Source: Planococcus shixiaomingii
GTDB lineage: Bacteria; Bacillota; Bacilli; Bacillales_A; Planococcaceae
Length of the DNA stretch: 64,000 nt
Direction of reading: 5' to 3'
Assembly: GCF_030413615.1 (NCBI RefSeq)
Contig: NZ_CP129236.1
Location: forward strand, 3,456,001 to 3,520,000
Shown in pieces: positions 8,700 to 18,871 of the stretch. Numbering within the stretch: the stretch's first letter is position 1; every line of letters begins with the position of its first letter. The translations under genes were made by a program, and so were the position numbers. The notes below the pieces were generated by a model. It was not told the origin of the DNA and did no database searches. It saw nothing but the letters and a program-made list of their open reading frames with translations.

Positions 8700-10150
8700 T
8701 ACGATGACCCCCTCTCATCTTTGCACACCCACGTATCCTTTCCGCCCCCGCCCTGCGAGGAATTGACAACGAGCGAGCCTTCTTTCAAGGCAACGCGCGA
8801 CAACCCGCCAGGCAGCACACGCGTTTCTTTTCCTCTCATGACAAATACACGCAAATCCACATGGCAAGGATAAAATTTCTCACCTTGATAAGCAGGTGCC
8901 CGAGATAATTTGATGGTTGGCTGAGCAATGTATTGATGAGGTGTTTCAATAATTTTTGCGCGGAACTCTTCTAACTGTTCTTTAGAAGCATGCGGGCCGA
9001 TCAGCATGTCATAGCCGCCGGATGCTCCGACATTTTTGACGACAAGCTCTTCTAAGTGCGCTAGCACCCATTCACGTTCCTCTTCTTTGCCCAATATATA
9101 CGTTTTCACATTGTCGATAATCGGTTCTTCCTTTAAGTAGTAGCGAATCATCTCTGGGACATAAGCATAAATGGCTTTATCATCGGCAACACCATTGCCG
9201 ATGCCGTTCAAAATGGCTACATTCCCTTGCCGGTAAGCTCCTACTAATCCCGAAACACCTAAAGCGGAGTCTTCCCGAAAAGCTTCCGGATCCAGAAAAT
9301 CATCGTCTATTCTTCGGTAAATAATATCGACACGCTTTAAACCGCGAATTGATTTCATATAAACGATATTGTCTTTGACGAGCAAATCCCGTCCTTCGAC
9401 CAGATCCATTCCCATTTGCTGGGCCAGAAAAACATGGTCGTAATAAGCGGAATTGTACATGCCCGGAGTCAGAAGCACAGCAAAAGGCTTTTCTCTTTTT
9501 GCTTCAGGTGCATGATCCAATATTGCTTCATATAAATGGGACAACTGATGTTCAAGCGTCTCTACTGCGTGTTTGGCAAAAAACTCCGGATAAACTTGCC
9601 TCATGACATAACGGTTTTGATAGACATAAGACATTCCGGAAGGGTTTCGCAAATTGTCTTCAAGAACATGGTATTTGCCAGACTCATCCCGAATCAGATC
9701 AATCCCAGCCAGGAAGATATGATTTTTTAACGGCACATTTATTCCTTTCGCTTGTTTGGCGTAATAGTAAGGATTTTCTTCAACAAGGTTTCTTGGAATA
9801 ACGCCGTCTTTGAGGATTTTCTGTTCGTGGTAAACGTCTTCTAAAAATTGGTTGAGGGCTTCTGTCCGCTGGATCATCCCTTTTTCAATGGTCTTCCATT
9901 CTTCCGGAGAAATGATGATAGGGACAAAATCGAATGGCATGGTCCTTTCAGTTCCTACATTATTGTTGTAAACGGTAAACGTGATGCCTTGCCTTAAAAA
10001 AGAAAGCTGGGCCGTATCATGCTTTTCTTTCAGATCGTCTTCCGTAAACTGGGAGAGTATCTCGTGAAACTTTTGATAATGTGGTTTCGGCTTCCCTTCC
10101 GAAGTAAACATTTCATCAAAAAATGGACTCGTCTTATAAGAATTAAACAT
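8699..10150 (-). CDS. Circularly permuted ATP-grasp protein (type 2, DUF404/DUF407)
   Basis: This 483-residue ATP-grasp enzyme is predicted to form amide or peptide bonds, with unknown substrates. Features typical of the family include FDFVPIIISPEEWKTIEKGMIQR, GIDLIRDESGKYHVLEDNLRNPSGMSYV, LTPGMYNSAYYDH, ILNGIGNGVADDKA and a C-terminal VKNVGASGGYDMLIGP nucleotide-binding stretch. I start at MFNSYKTSP, 13 codons inside the longest frame, where AGAGGGGG stands in front of the ATG. It is the first gene of a two-gene operon with the alpha-E-transglutaminase fusion, whose start codon overlaps its stop. The alpha-E partner is the usual neighbour of this family. Confidence 0.9.
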   Translation of the reverse strand: MFNSYKTSPFFDEMFTSEGKPKPHYQKFHEILSQFTEDDLKEKHDTAQLSFLRQGITFTVYNNNVGTERTMPFDFVPIIISPEEWKTIEKGMIQRTEALNQFLEDVYHEQKILKDGVIPRNLVEENPYYYAKQAKGINVPLKNHIFLAGIDLIRDESGKYHVLEDNLRNPSGMSYVYQNRYVMRQVYPEFFAKHAVETLEHQLSHLYEAILDHAPEAKREKPFAVLLTPGMYNSAYYDHVFLAQQMGMDLVEGRDLLVKDNIVYMKSIRGLKRVDIIYRRIDDDFLDPEAFREDSALGVSGLVGAYRQGNVAILNGIGNGVADDKAIYAYVPEMIRYYLKEEPIIDNVKTYILGKEEEREWVLAHLEELVVKNVGASGGYDMLIGPHASKEQLEEFRAKIIETPHQYIAQPTIKLSRAPAYQGEKFYPCHVDLRVFVMRGKETRVLPGGLSRVALKEGSLVVNSSQGGGGKDTWVCKDERGSS

Positions 10151-10204
10151 GTGATTCCCCCTCTCTCGATACACTGAATTTTCAAACAAATGTAGATAGA
10201 GAAA

Positions 10205-10240
10205 AAAGCTAAAGCTCTTTAACGCTAGAGCAATAGCTTT
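10205..10240 (-). terminator. Terminator of the YtxH-like gene
   Basis: AAAGCTA and GCTCT pair across a central loop with their complements. A-rich DNA to the left gives a T run on the minus strand downstream of the 10266-10775 gene. Confidence 0.6.
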
Positions 10241-10265
10241 ATTTTAAAGTTCAATATGTTTTATT

Positions 10266-10775
10266 TTACTTATCAAATGTAGACTTATTCGATCCCGTCG
10301 TTGAATCATCGTCATCGGAAAGGTCTTTCTTCAATGACTCTGTATAAGCTGTGCTGCCGCCGTAAATGCCGCCGCTCGGTGTAGTTGAATCCGTTGAAGA
10401 AGTGGAAGTCGTGCCAGTTGAAGTACCGCTGGTTGTACTATCTTTCGAAGTACTGCCCACCTCGTCTTGAAGCGTTTGGTTCGCTTTATCCAGCATGTCT
10501 TTTTCTTTATCCATCATTTTTTGCTGGCTGTCGATAGCGCCTTTTACAGCATCAACCGCTTTCGTTACACTCGGTTTCACTTTATCGACCATGCCGCCTG
10601 ACTGTTCATTGAAACGATCCAGTCCTTTTTTGACATTTTCCTTCAAATTGCTTGCCTGAGAAGTTGTAGTTCCATCTGTATTGGTCTTTTTCTGAGTCAT
10701 AGCTGCACCGATTGCTGCACCTAATCCTAATAATACAAGTTTACCGAATACTCCACCACCGCTATTTCTAGCCAT
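10266..10775 (-). CDS. YtxH-like small stress-type membrane protein
   Basis: This 169-residue protein has a short Gly/Ala-rich hydrophobic N-terminus (GGGVFGKLVLLGLGAAIGAAM) followed by a helical, charged region (QKMMDKEKDMLDKANQTLQ) and a long Ser/Thr/Asp low-complexity tail. The N-terminal glycine-rich membrane segment before an amphipathic helix resembles YtxH/general-stress proteins, but the match is loose and no enzyme motif is seen. I start at MARNSGGG because GAGGAGG lies just upstream of that ATG. The longer frame would add 30 residues with no ribosome binding site. It is probably anchored by one helix. The function is unknown. Confidence 0.75.
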   Translation of the reverse strand: MARNSGGGVFGKLVLLGLGAAIGAAMTQKKTNTDGTTTSQASNLKENVKKGLDRFNEQSGGMVDKVKPSVTKAVDAVKGAIDSQQKMMDKEKDMLDKANQTLQDEVGSTSKDSTTSGTSTGTTSTSSTDSTTPSGGIYGGSTAYTESLKKDLSDDDDSTTGSNKSTFDK

Positions 10776-10856
10776 ATAAATCTCCTCCTCAAATTTGTTT
10801 ACACTATGTTCTAAGTATTGACTAAAGCTGATGTCTTTAAACATAAAAGGGTAAAT

Positions 10857-10887
10857 AAAAGACACCTTTCTAATAGCAGGAGGTGTC
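10857..10887 (-). terminator. Terminator of the HD-GYP gene
   Basis: A 7-bp GACACCT stem is followed on the minus strand by TTTTATTT, just after the HD-GYP stop. Confidence 0.65.
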
Positions 10888-10903
10888 TAGGGTGTTGGTT
10901 TTC

Positions 10904-11809
10904 TTAGCTGAGTTTTCCTTCTTGGTATAAGACTTGCTCAAATGCATCTACTACTTCCGGATCATATAGAGTGCCCGCGAGGCGCTTCAATTCCTGCATT
11001 GCAAATTCAGGCGAAAAAGCTTTTCGGTAAGCGCGGTCTTCTGTCATGGCATCAAAAGTATCAGCCACTCCAATAATTTTTGCTTCTAATGAAATTTCTT
11101 CACCTTTTAATCCAAAAGGATAACCGCTGCCGTCTATTCGTTCATGATGCTGTTCGACAATATCTGCTAAATCAGCATAAATGGTTTCACGAATCATTGC
11201 AGCTCCGTCTGTTGGATGTTTTTTTACTAAGGCAAATTCTTCATCTGTCAGTTTTGCCGGTTTTTTTAGAACTTCTTCAGGAATATTAACTTTGCCGATA
11301 TCATGAAGAATAGAAGCGATAAACAAATTGTCCATTCTTTCTTTCCTTAACTTCATCTTCAGGGCTATCTTTACAGCGTAATTTGCGACTCGTGAACTGT
11401 GCTGGAACGTATACGGGTCTTTTCGTTCCACCGTTTCTCCCACTTTTCGCAATGCACTAATAACGTTACTTAGATAATGAAAAACAGGAGCTGTAGAAAC
11501 GGATAAAAAGCTTACATCTGTTTTAGCAGTAAATTGCACAGTCGCTTCCAAATTTTTCGAGGAAAAAAAATCATTTGGTCCTAATTCTACTATTTCTCCA
11601 TTTACTTCAGTTTCAATTTCTCCGTTCAAAATATAAAAGAATTCTTGAACATCGGCATCTTCACTTGGATAAAGGAAGAATATCTTATCTTTTAAGACAA
11701 GTTGCTTCATCATCTCAATACCGTTACCGCGGCCAAGCAAACTTAAAGATGTGGAATCATTATTAACGGTTTCAAGGTACCCGTTTTTCAATATATCCAA
11801 GCCTTTCAC
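10904..11809 (-). CDS. HD-GYP domain protein with N-terminal cupin-like domain
   Basis: This probable cyclic-di-nucleotide phosphodiesterase or signalling protein has a GTG start (VKGLDILKNG) chosen because GGAAGG sits ideally before it. The preceding 18 in-frame codons lack a site. That gives 301 residues. About 1-110 resemble a small cupin (EFFYILNGEIETEVNGEIVELGPNDFF). The rest is an HD-GYP domain with HSSRVA, the metal-binding HD pair (H169, D170 in LHDIGK) and the full HHERIDGSGYP motif (221-231), followed by VADTFDAMTEDRAYR. HD-GYP enzymes typically hydrolyse cyclic di-GMP, and the cupin may bind a ligand. No partner gene is adjacent. The catalytic residues look intact. Confidence 0.85.
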   Translation of the reverse strand: MKGLDILKNGYLETVNNDSTSLSLLGRGNGIEMMKQLVLKDKIFFLYPSEDADVQEFFYILNGEIETEVNGEIVELGPNDFFSSKNLEATVQFTAKTDVSFLSVSTAPVFHYLSNVISALRKVGETVERKDPYTFQHSSRVANYAVKIALKMKLRKERMDNLFIASILHDIGKVNIPEEVLKKPAKLTDEEFALVKKHPTDGAAMIRETIYADLADIVEQHHERIDGSGYPFGLKGEEISLEAKIIGVADTFDAMTEDRAYRKAFSPEFAMQELKRLAGTLYDPEVVDAFEQVLYQEGKLS

Positions 11810-11896
11810 GAATACACTTCCTTCCAACAAAACTATGACAATAAGACTTGAGCTTATCCCCATAGGACTCTCTCTACATTTTTTTAGACAATTGTA

Positions 11897-12325
11897 TTAC
11901 CAACCAACTACCATAATCGGATCAATCAAGGCCTCTCGGTCAGCGAATTGATATGTTACCCACTTAACTTCCACAGTTAATCCAGCTTCTGTAGCTTTTT
12001 CGACTCCTTTGCGAGTCATGTTTTGTGTTTTTTCATCTAATTTAGCAATCAAAGCGTCGATATCTTTATTATATTCAGCAATCAGCTGCTCTTGCTTTGC
12101 AGCATCCTGTTCTTTATTTAAGTTTTCAAGGTATTTTTCATATAAAGCTTGTGCTTTTACTTGTGTTTTCTCAACTTCGTCATAAATCTTGGCATTAGTG
12201 TGTTCAACCTTTACTAACGCTTTCTCAACTTCCGGGCTTTTCGGTTCTTCCGCAAATGCCGAAGTGCCGGCCATGACAGCAAGAATAATAGACAATAAAG
12301 CAGCAACAAAACTTTTCTTAAACAT
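11897..12325 (-). CDS. Exported protein of unknown function
   Basis: This 142-residue protein starts with a signal peptide (MFKKSFVAALLSIILAVMAGTSAFAEE, cleavage expected after AFA), so it is secreted. The mature part is helical and charged, with a coiled-coil-like stretch (VEHTNAKIYDEVEKTQVKAQALYEKYLENLNKEQDAAKQEQL) and a more hydrophobic end (VEVKWVTYQFADREALIDPIMVVGW). I do not recognise the family. AGGGAGGACGAAC before the ATG is a strong start. It lies close to the HD-GYP gene, with about 87 bases between them, and could be cotranscribed with it. No cysteines or catalytic motif are seen. Confidence 0.75.
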   Translation of the reverse strand: MFKKSFVAALLSIILAVMAGTSAFAEEPKSPEVEKALVKVEHTNAKIYDEVEKTQVKAQALYEKYLENLNKEQDAAKQEQLIAEYNKDIDALIAKLDEKTQNMTRKGVEKATEAGLTVEVKWVTYQFADREALIDPIMVVGW

Positions 12326-12519
12326 GTTCGTCCTCCCTATATTCCTTTAATGTAGCGATTGCAATAGTTTTTGACTGCAGGATAATAAGAATCCATTTGC
12401 CTTTTTTAAAACTTGCCTCACTCACTGTTAGTATATAGGAACTAGGCATAAAGGACAATATCTTTCTAAATTTTCTCTTAATTTCCTCTAAAGTAATAAA
12501 CATTTTCCAAAACTATGTA

Positions 12520-12552
12520 AATAAGAACCGGAAATTTATCCCGGTTCTTATT
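12520..12552 (-). terminator. Terminator of gltBD
   Basis: AATAAGAACCGG and its exact complement form a 12-bp stem with a 9-base loop right after the gltD stop. The T run is short. Confidence 0.7.
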
Positions 12553-12554
12553 AT

Positions 12555-14042
12555 TTAAGGTAATACGGTAGTTCCCATTAGGAAGCGGTCACACTCGCGT
12601 GCGGCTTCCCGGCCTTCATTTATCGCCCAGACAATCAAGCTTTGGCCGCGGCGCATATCCCCTGCCGCAAACACACCTTCCACATTGGTCGTGTATTTGC
12701 CGTATTCCGCTTTGACGGTAGAGTTTGCTTCTGTTTCTACATTCAATTGCTGAATCAATTGCTGCTGCGGTCCGCTGAAACCAATCGCCAAAAGCACAAG
12801 GTCCGCTTTCCATACTTTTTCCGTTCCCGGAATTTCTTCGCGGATGCGGTTGCCTTGTTCGTCGATTTTCAATTTCACATTAATTGTATGGACTTCTTTT
12901 ACATTTCCATTGTCGTCGCCGACAAATTTCTTTGTCATGACGGCGTAAGCTCTTGGATCGTCGCCAAAAACTGCTGCAGCTTCTTTTTGCCCGTATTCAA
13001 CACGATGAATTTGCGGGTATTGCGGCCACGGGTTTCCAGCTTCGTCGCGGATAGCCCCTTTTTTATCGTACACATCAAACTGGACGAGGCTTTTGCAATT
13101 TTGGCGGACAGATGTTGCCAGACAGTCCGTTCCGGTATCGCCTCCGCCGATTACGATGACGTCTTTGCCTTCAGCCGAAATAAAGTTGCCGTCTTCCAGG
13201 TTCGAGTCGAGTAAGCTTTTAGTGCTTGAATGCAGAAAATCCATTGCGTATTCAATGCCTTTCAACTCTCGGCCTTCCACGTTAATATCCCGGTGTACCG
13301 TAGCGCCGGTACACATGATGACAGCATCAAAATCGGAGCTTAATGCCGATACCGGATAATTTTTCCCGACTTCCGTATTAGTCAAAAAGCTGATGCCTTC
13401 TTGTTCTAGAATATCGACACGGCGTTTGACTACATCATAGGACAGTTTCATTTCCGGAATTCCGTAAGTCAGCAATCCGCCAATGCGATCGCTTCTTTCG
13501 AAAACTGTAACCAAATGACCGGCTTTATTGAGCTGGGCAGCGGCAGCGAGACCGGCAGGACCGGAACCGATGACGGCCACTTTTTTGCCTGTCCGGGTTT
13601 TTGGCGGTTCAGGAACGACCCATCCTTCCGCAAAGCCTCTTTCAATAATTGAACGTTCAATCGTTCGGATGGCGACAGGAGGCTCGTTGATTCCAAGAAC
13701 GCATGCACTTTCGCAAGGAGCAGGGCATGCAAGTCCCGTGAATTCCGGAAAATTATTCATGACGTGTTCGCGGCGCAGCGCTTCTTTCCATTGGCCACGA
13801 TATACGAGGTCGTTCCATTCCGGTATCAGATGGTAAACCGGGCAGCCGGTTGTGACTTTGTTTATTTCCATGCCCGATTGACATGTCGGTACGCCGCAAT
13901 CCATGCAGCGTGCACCCTGTTCTCTCACTTCTTTTTCCGACAGTGGTGCCGTATAGTCGTTCCAGTCCTTGATCCGCTCTGCCGGATTGCGTTCCTTGAA
14001 CGTCTGTCGTTCATATTCCATAAATCCAGTCGCTTTTCCCAT
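12555..14042 (-). CDS. gltD: Glutamate synthase, small (beta) subunit
   Basis: This NADPH-dependent subunit transfers electrons to the large subunit for making glutamate from glutamine and 2-oxoglutarate. In 495 residues it shows the N-terminal cysteine-rich Fe-S domain ([28 protein letters not shown]), the FAD-binding [25 protein letters not shown], and the second dinucleotide fold [10 protein letters not shown], ending with [19 protein letters not shown] start at MGKATGF, 41 codons inside the longest frame, with GGGAGGG before it. It follows gltB by 67 bases and is cotranscribed with it. Confidence 0.95.
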   Translation of the reverse strand: MGKATGFMEYERQTFKERNPAERIKDWNDYTAPLSEKEVREQGARCMDCGVPTCQSGMEINKVTTGCPVYHLIPEWNDLVYRGQWKEALRREHVMNNFPEFTGLACPAPCESACVLGINEPPVAIRTIERSIIERGFAEGWVVPEPPKTRTGKKVAVIGSGPAGLAAAAQLNKAGHLVTVFERSDRIGGLLTYGIPEMKLSYDVVKRRVDILEQEGISFLTNTEVGKNYPVSALSSDFDAVIMCTGATVHRDINVEGRELKGIEYAMDFLHSSTKSLLDSNLEDGNFISAEGKDVIVIGGGDTGTDCLATSVRQNCKSLVQFDVYDKKGAIRDEAGNPWPQYPQIHRVEYGQKEAAAVFGDDPRAYAVMTKKFVGDDNGNVKEVHTINVKLKIDEQGNRIREEIPGTEKVWKADLVLLAIGFSGPQQQLIQQLNVETEANSTVKAEYGKYTTNVEGVFAAGDMRRGQSLIVWAINEGREAARECDRFLMGTTVLP

Positions 14043-14109
14043 CGTATCCCTCCCACTATGGTCACGCCTATTTATAAAGTTTGTACTATATATTAAAGTG
14101 ATGATTCTT

Positions 14110-17100
14110 TTATTTTCCGGCTCCTGCCATTTTGCTTTCTTCAAATGCCGCCATTTCAGCGTCAAATTTAGTCATGCCGCTGCTTTGCAATTTATTGATG
14201 CGATCATTGATCTTCAGATATGCTTTCGGAATAACTCGGACAAATTTGGCGGAGAAGATTTCCCAATGTGCCAAAATCCGTTTGGCATTTGCGCTATTTG
14301 TATAGTGAGCATATTTTTCCACCATGTTGCGCAAGTCTTGGATTTCCGCTGGTTCAGCAAGCGGCTGCAAATGCACCATTTCCGGGTTGCAGCGCCCTGC
14401 AAACGTTTTGTCTTCATCAAGCACGTAAGCGATGCCGCCTGACATGCCGGCCGCAAAGTTCTTTCCTGTCTTGCCAAGAACAACGACACGGCCCCCTGTC
14501 ATATATTCACAGCCGTGGTCGCCGACGCCTTCAACGACAATATTAGCTCCGCTGTTGCGGACAGCAAAACGCTCGCCTCCAATTCCGTAAATATAGGCTT
14601 CTCCGGCCGATGCGCCGTAAAACGCCACGTTGCCGATGATAGTGTTTTTTTCAGGCACAAACGTCGAATCGCTTGCTGGATAGACGATGATTTTTCCGCC
14701 TGATAATCCTTTGCCGACAAAGTCATTGGCGTCTCCAACCAATTTGAGTGTCATCCCTTTTGGAATAAAGGCACCGAACGCTTGCCCTGCCGATCCTTGG
14801 AAGTTGAAGTTGATTGTATCTTCAGGCAAGCCTTCCGCACCGTAACGCTTGGAAACCGCACTGCCGATAATGGTCCCTGTCGCGCGGTGAATGTTGCGGA
14901 TTGCGGTGGTAACTTCCACACGCTCTCCGTTCTCTATCGCTTTTTTGCTGCGAGGCAGCAGTTCCTGATAATCGAGAGTTTGCTTCAGACCATGATCTTG
15001 TTTGATGGTCGCGTAACGGCCCACTTTTTCCGGAAGATCCGGCTGGTAAAGCAGCGCCGACAAATCGAGGCCTCCGGCTTTCCAATGGTCGATCGCTCCA
15101 TTGGCTTCAAGAACATCGGTTCTTCCAATCATTTCGTTAATGGTACGGAACCCGAGTTCCGCCATCAGTTCACGCGTCTGCCTTGCAATAAAGCGCATGA
15201 AATTGGCGACATGCTCCGGATTTCCCATATATTTTTTTCGCAGCTCCGGATTTTGTGTTGCAATGCCGACAGGACAAGTATCCATATGGCAGACTCGCAT
15301 CATGATGCAGCCGAGCACAACAAGCGGTGCAGTAGAGAAGCCGAATTCCTCAGCCCCGAGAAGCGCTGCTGTAACTACGTCACGGCCAGTCATCATCTTG
15401 CCGTCTGTCTCCACAACGATCCGGTCTCGCAAACCATTCAATAAGAGTGTTTGATGCGTTTCCGCAAGCCCGATTTCCCAAGGCAAGCCGGTATGCTTCA
15501 AACTTGTTTTTGGAGCTGCTCCAGTTCCGCCGTCATAGCCGCTGATCAATACGACATCCGCCCGGCCTTTTGCCACACCGGCAGCAATTGTTCCAACGCC
15601 GACTGCCGAAACGAGCTTCACACTGATGCGCGCAGATGGATTGGCATTTTTCAAGTTAAAAATCAGCTCCGCCAAATCTTCAATTGAATAAATATCGTGA
15701 TGAGGCGGCGGCGAAATCAATTCCACTCCTGGCGTTGAACCGCGTACTTCTGCAATCCACGGGTAGACTTTTTTGCCTGGCAAATGTCCGCCTTCTCCTG
15801 GTTTCGCACCTTGGGCAACTTTGATTTGAATTTCGTCCGCATTGACCAGGTAATGGCTTGTTACGCCAAAGCGGCCGGAAGCTACTTGCTTGATGGCACT
15901 TCGGCGGTTGTCGCCATTTTCATCCAGTTCAAAACGGGAGGTTTGCTCGCCGCCTTCTCCGGAATTGCTCTTTCCACCGATGCTGTTCATGGCAATTGCC
16001 AGTGCTTCGTGCGCTTCTGCAGAGATGGAACCATAAGACATTGCCCCGGTTTTAAAGCGGGAGCAGATTTCCTCAATCGATTCCACTTCATCAATCGGCA
16101 CAGGCGTCCGCTTTTTAAATGACAGCAAACCGCGGATCGACTGTAAATTCGCTTTCTCATCCGTCAGCAATTTTGTGTACTTTTCGAACGCATCGTAATT
16201 ATTGGTTCTGCAAGCTTGCTGAAGCGTGTGGATTGTCACTGGATTGTATTGATGGTCTTCGCCTTTTTCGCGATATTGAAACTCATCTCCTGCATCGAGC
16301 GCACGGTTACCGCCTTCACGTTCAGGATAAGCTTGAGCGTGCCGCATCAATACTTCTTTTGCGATAATGTCCAGACCGATGCCACCCAGACGCGATGATG
16401 TGCGTGTGAAGTACTTGTCGATAACGTCCATATGGATGCCGACCGCTTCAAAAATTTGGGCGCCGCGGTAACTTTGGATCGTCGAAATCCCCATCTTCGA
16501 CAACACCTTGATGATGCCGTCGGTCACACCTTGAACATACGTTTTTTCCGCTTCTTCATAAGTGACACCAACGATGTCGTCAATAGCGATAAGTTCTTCA
16601 ATTGAGCGGAATGCCAGATAAGGATTGATGCCTTCTGCCCCGTAGCTGAGAAGCGCTGCAAAATGATGCACTTCGCGCGGTTCAGCCGATTCAAGGAGAA
16701 TGCTTACTTTTGTCCGTACGCCTTTGCGGATCAAGTGGTGGTGAAGCCCAGAAACCGCAAGCAGGGCTGGGATAGCGGCAAATTCCCGGTTTACTCCCCG
16801 GTCGGTCAAGATAAGCAACGTCGCCCCTTCTGCATGGGCAGCGTCCGCTTTTTTAAACAGCGTTTCCAACTCATTCTCCATTGCTTCATGCCCGCCATCA
16901 GCACGGAATAAAATCGGCAATGTCACTGCTTTAAATTCTTCAATCTTCTGCTGTCGCAGCGATTCTAATTGTATATTTGTCAAAATCGGCGTCTCCAGGC
17001 AGATATGGCGGCTGCTTTTCGGATCGGGCTGGACTAGATTGCCTTCTGCGCCGATCGTTGTCCGGGCTGCAGTGATAATATGTTCACGAATTGCATCAAG

Positions 17101-18696
17101 CGGCGGATTTGTCACTTGGGCAAATAGCTGTTTGAAATAGTTATAGAGAAGTTGCGGTTTTTTTGACAGCACGGCAAGCGGTGAATCGTATCCCATTGAA
17201 CCGACCGGGTCTTTCCCTTCCGTTGCCAGTGGTTTAATAATTTTTTGCAGTTCTTCTGTTGTATAGCCAAATGCTTGCTGCTGTTCAAGCAAGCCTTCCG
17301 TAACGGCATAGTCCGGATTGGATGCGGGCGCCGGAAGATCTGCCAAATCGATCATATTATTAGCAACCCAGTCTTTGTAAGGATATTCAGCAGCAATCTG
17401 CAATTTGATTTCTTCGTCCGGGATAATCTTTCCTTCTTCTAAATCAACTACCAGCATCTTCCCTGGCTGCAGGCGGTCTTTATAAACGATATCATCGGCA
17501 AAAATATCCAATGCCCCAACCTCTGAACCAAGCACAATCATGCCGGTTTTTGTCACATAGTAGCGGGCAGGGCGGAGCCCGTTGCGGTCTAGACAAGCAG
17601 CAATCTGTTTGCCATCCGTAAAGACGAGGGCGGCCGGACCGTCCCAAGGTTCCATCAATGTGCTGTGAAACTCGTAAAAATCTTTTTTCTCTTGTTTGAT
17701 TGTCGGGTCGTTTACCCAAGGCTCCGGCACCATCATCATGGCAGTATGCGCCAACGAGCGGCCAGATAGATGCAGAAACTCAAAGCAGTTATCGAACATT
17801 GACGAATCGCTGCCAGTTTCATCAATGACCGGCAAAACTTTTTGAAGTTCTTCTTCATTGAAATTAGGTGAACTGCAAAGCGCTTGGCGTGCCCGCATCC
17901 AGTTGACGTTTCCGCGCAATGTATTGAATTCCCCATTATGGATGGAATAGCGGTTCGGGTGAGACCGCTGCCAGCTCGGGAACGTATTGGTGCTGAACCG
18001 GGAATGGACAAGCGCCAACGCTGACTTGAACTCAGGGTGGTTAAGGTCGATATAAAACGAATCCAATTGTTCCGGAATCAGCATCCCTTTATAAACAATT
18101 GTTCCTGCCGAAAGGCTGCTGAAGTAAACGTCTTTAAAATCTTCTTCACCTATCATTTCTTGCTCAATCCGCTTGCGGATAATGTATAATTTCCGTTCGA
18201 AATCTTTGCGGTTTGTAAGTTCTTCGGCTGCGCCAACGAATATTTGACGCATAACCGGTTTGGTTTTTTGCGCCACTTTGCCGACAAATGCATCATTTAC
18301 CGGAACTGCACGCCACCCAAGGCATTTTTGCCCCTCATCGATAATAATGCGTTCAATAATTTCTTTGGCTTTCATTCTTAAATCATAGTCTTGCGGCATA
18401 AAGACCATGCCGACTCCGTATTTCCCTTCATCCGGAAGATGGATCCCTTCCTTTTCGCATTGCTTAAGGAAAAAACGGTGAGGGATTTGCGTAAGGATTC
18501 CCGCCCCATCACCAGTACTTGTATCGGAAGATTGCCCTCCACGATGTTCCAAATTGCAAAGTATGTTAATAGCATTTTGGACAATCGCATGCGATTTTTC
18601 ACCATTTATATTCGCAATCATTCCGATGCCACAGGCTTCGTGTTCTTGATCTGGATGGTAAAGCCCCTGTTGGACGGGGTACTCTTTCTTCTTCAT
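14110..18696 (-). CDS. gltB: Glutamate synthase, large (alpha) subunit
   Basis: This 1528-residue large subunit has, in order, a class II glutamine amidotransferase domain whose catalytic Cys is at 22 (EHEACGIGMIANING, exposed after loss of a 21-residue propeptide), the central domain, the FMN-binding synthase domain (GGEGGEQTSR, KPGEGGHLPG, DVVLISGYDGGTGA), the 3Fe-4S cysteine cluster in LGCIMMRVCHMDTCPVG, and the C-terminal GXGXG beta-helix (GNVAFYGASAGEAYIYGIGGERFAVRNSGA). It couples glutamine hydrolysis to glutamate formation. I start at MKKKEYPVQQG because AAAGGAGG precedes it. gltD is downstream. No gltC regulator is adjacent, but a perfect cre lies upstream. Confidence 0.95.
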   Translation of the reverse strand: MKKKEYPVQQGLYHPDQEHEACGIGMIANINGEKSHAIVQNAINILCNLEHRGGQSSDTSTGDGAGILTQIPHRFFLKQCEKEGIHLPDEGKYGVGMVFMPQDYDLRMKAKEIIERIIIDEGQKCLGWRAVPVNDAFVGKVAQKTKPVMRQIFVGAAEELTNRKDFERKLYIIRKRIEQEMIGEEDFKDVYFSSLSAGTIVYKGMLIPEQLDSFYIDLNHPEFKSALALVHSRFSTNTFPSWQRSHPNRYSIHNGEFNTLRGNVNWMRARQALCSSPNFNEEELQKVLPVIDETGSDSSMFDNCFEFLHLSGRSLAHTAMMMVPEPWVNDPTIKQEKKDFYEFHSTLMEPWDGPAALVFTDGKQIAACLDRNGLRPARYYVTKTGMIVLGSEVGALDIFADDIVYKDRLQPGKMLVVDLEEGKIIPDEEIKLQIAAEYPYKDWVANNMIDLADLPAPASNPDYAVTEGLLEQQQAFGYTTEELQKIIKPLATEGKDPVGSMGYDSPLAVLSKKPQLLYNYFKQLFAQVTNPPLDAIREHIITAARTTIGAEGNLVQPDPKSSRHICLETPILTNIQLESLRQQKIEEFKAVTLPILFRADGGHEAMENELETLFKKADAAHAEGATLLILTDRGVNREFAAIPALLAVSGLHHHLIRKGVRTKVSILLESAEPREVHHFAALLSYGAEGINPYLAFRSIEELIAIDDIVGVTYEEAEKTYVQGVTDGIIKVLSKMGISTIQSYRGAQIFEAVGIHMDVIDKYFTRTSSRLGGIGLDIIAKEVLMRHAQAYPEREGGNRALDAGDEFQYREKGEDHQYNPVTIHTLQQACRTNNYDAFEKYTKLLTDEKANLQSIRGLLSFKKRTPVPIDEVESIEEICSRFKTGAMSYGSISAEAHEALAIAMNSIGGKSNSGEGGEQTSRFELDENGDNRRSAIKQVASGRFGVTSHYLVNADEIQIKVAQGAKPGEGGHLPGKKVYPWIAEVRGSTPGVELISPPPHHDIYSIEDLAELIFNLKNANPSARISVKLVSAVGVGTIAAGVAKGRADVVLISGYDGGTGAAPKTSLKHTGLPWEIGLAETHQTLLLNGLRDRIVVETDGKMMTGRDVVTAALLGAEEFGFSTAPLVVLGCIMMRVCHMDTCPVGIATQNPELRKKYMGNPEHVANFMRFIARQTRELMAELGFRTINEMIGRTDVLEANGAIDHWKAGGLDLSALLYQPDLPEKVGRYATIKQDHGLKQTLDYQELLPRSKKAIENGERVEVTTAIRNIHRATGTIIGSAVSKRYGAEGLPEDTINFNFQGSAGQAFGAFIPKGMTLKLVGDANDFVGKGLSGGKIIVYPASDSTFVPEKNTIIGNVAFYGASAGEAYIYGIGGERFAVRNSGANIVVEGVGDHGCEYMTGGRVVVLGKTGKNFAAGMSGGIAYVLDEDKTFAGRCNPEMVHLQPLAEPAEIQDLRNMVEKYAHYTNSANAKRILAHWEIFSAKFVRVIPKAYLKINDRINKLQSSGMTKFDAEMAAFEESKMAGAGK

Positions 18697-18800
18697 CAAA
18701 TCGCCTCCTTTAGTACAGTGAAGTGTTTTAATTTTGAATAGTATATCATAGATTTTGAATAAATATAAAATTCTATTAAATAAATATTGCAACTTTTTAT

Positions 18801-18814
18801 TGTAAACGCTTTCA
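18801..18814 (-). promoter_or_regulatory. CcpA-type cre site upstream of gltB
   Basis: On the minus strand the site reads TGAAAGCGTTTACA, an exact match to the cre consensus TGWNANCGNTNWCA. It lies about 105 bases upstream of the gltB start, and a probable -10 (TATACT) is at 18740-18745, so it is well upstream of the promoter, as expected for CcpA activation rather than repression. Confidence 0.6.
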
Positions 18815-18871
18815 TAAATAAAGCTGATTAGACAGGCTTTTAAGGACCATTTTCTTATTTGGGCAAATAAA

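Noticed and set aside
12318..12503. 61-codon frame upstream of the secreted protein gene
   Set aside because: No convincing ribosome binding site and its end overlaps the next gene by 8 bases.
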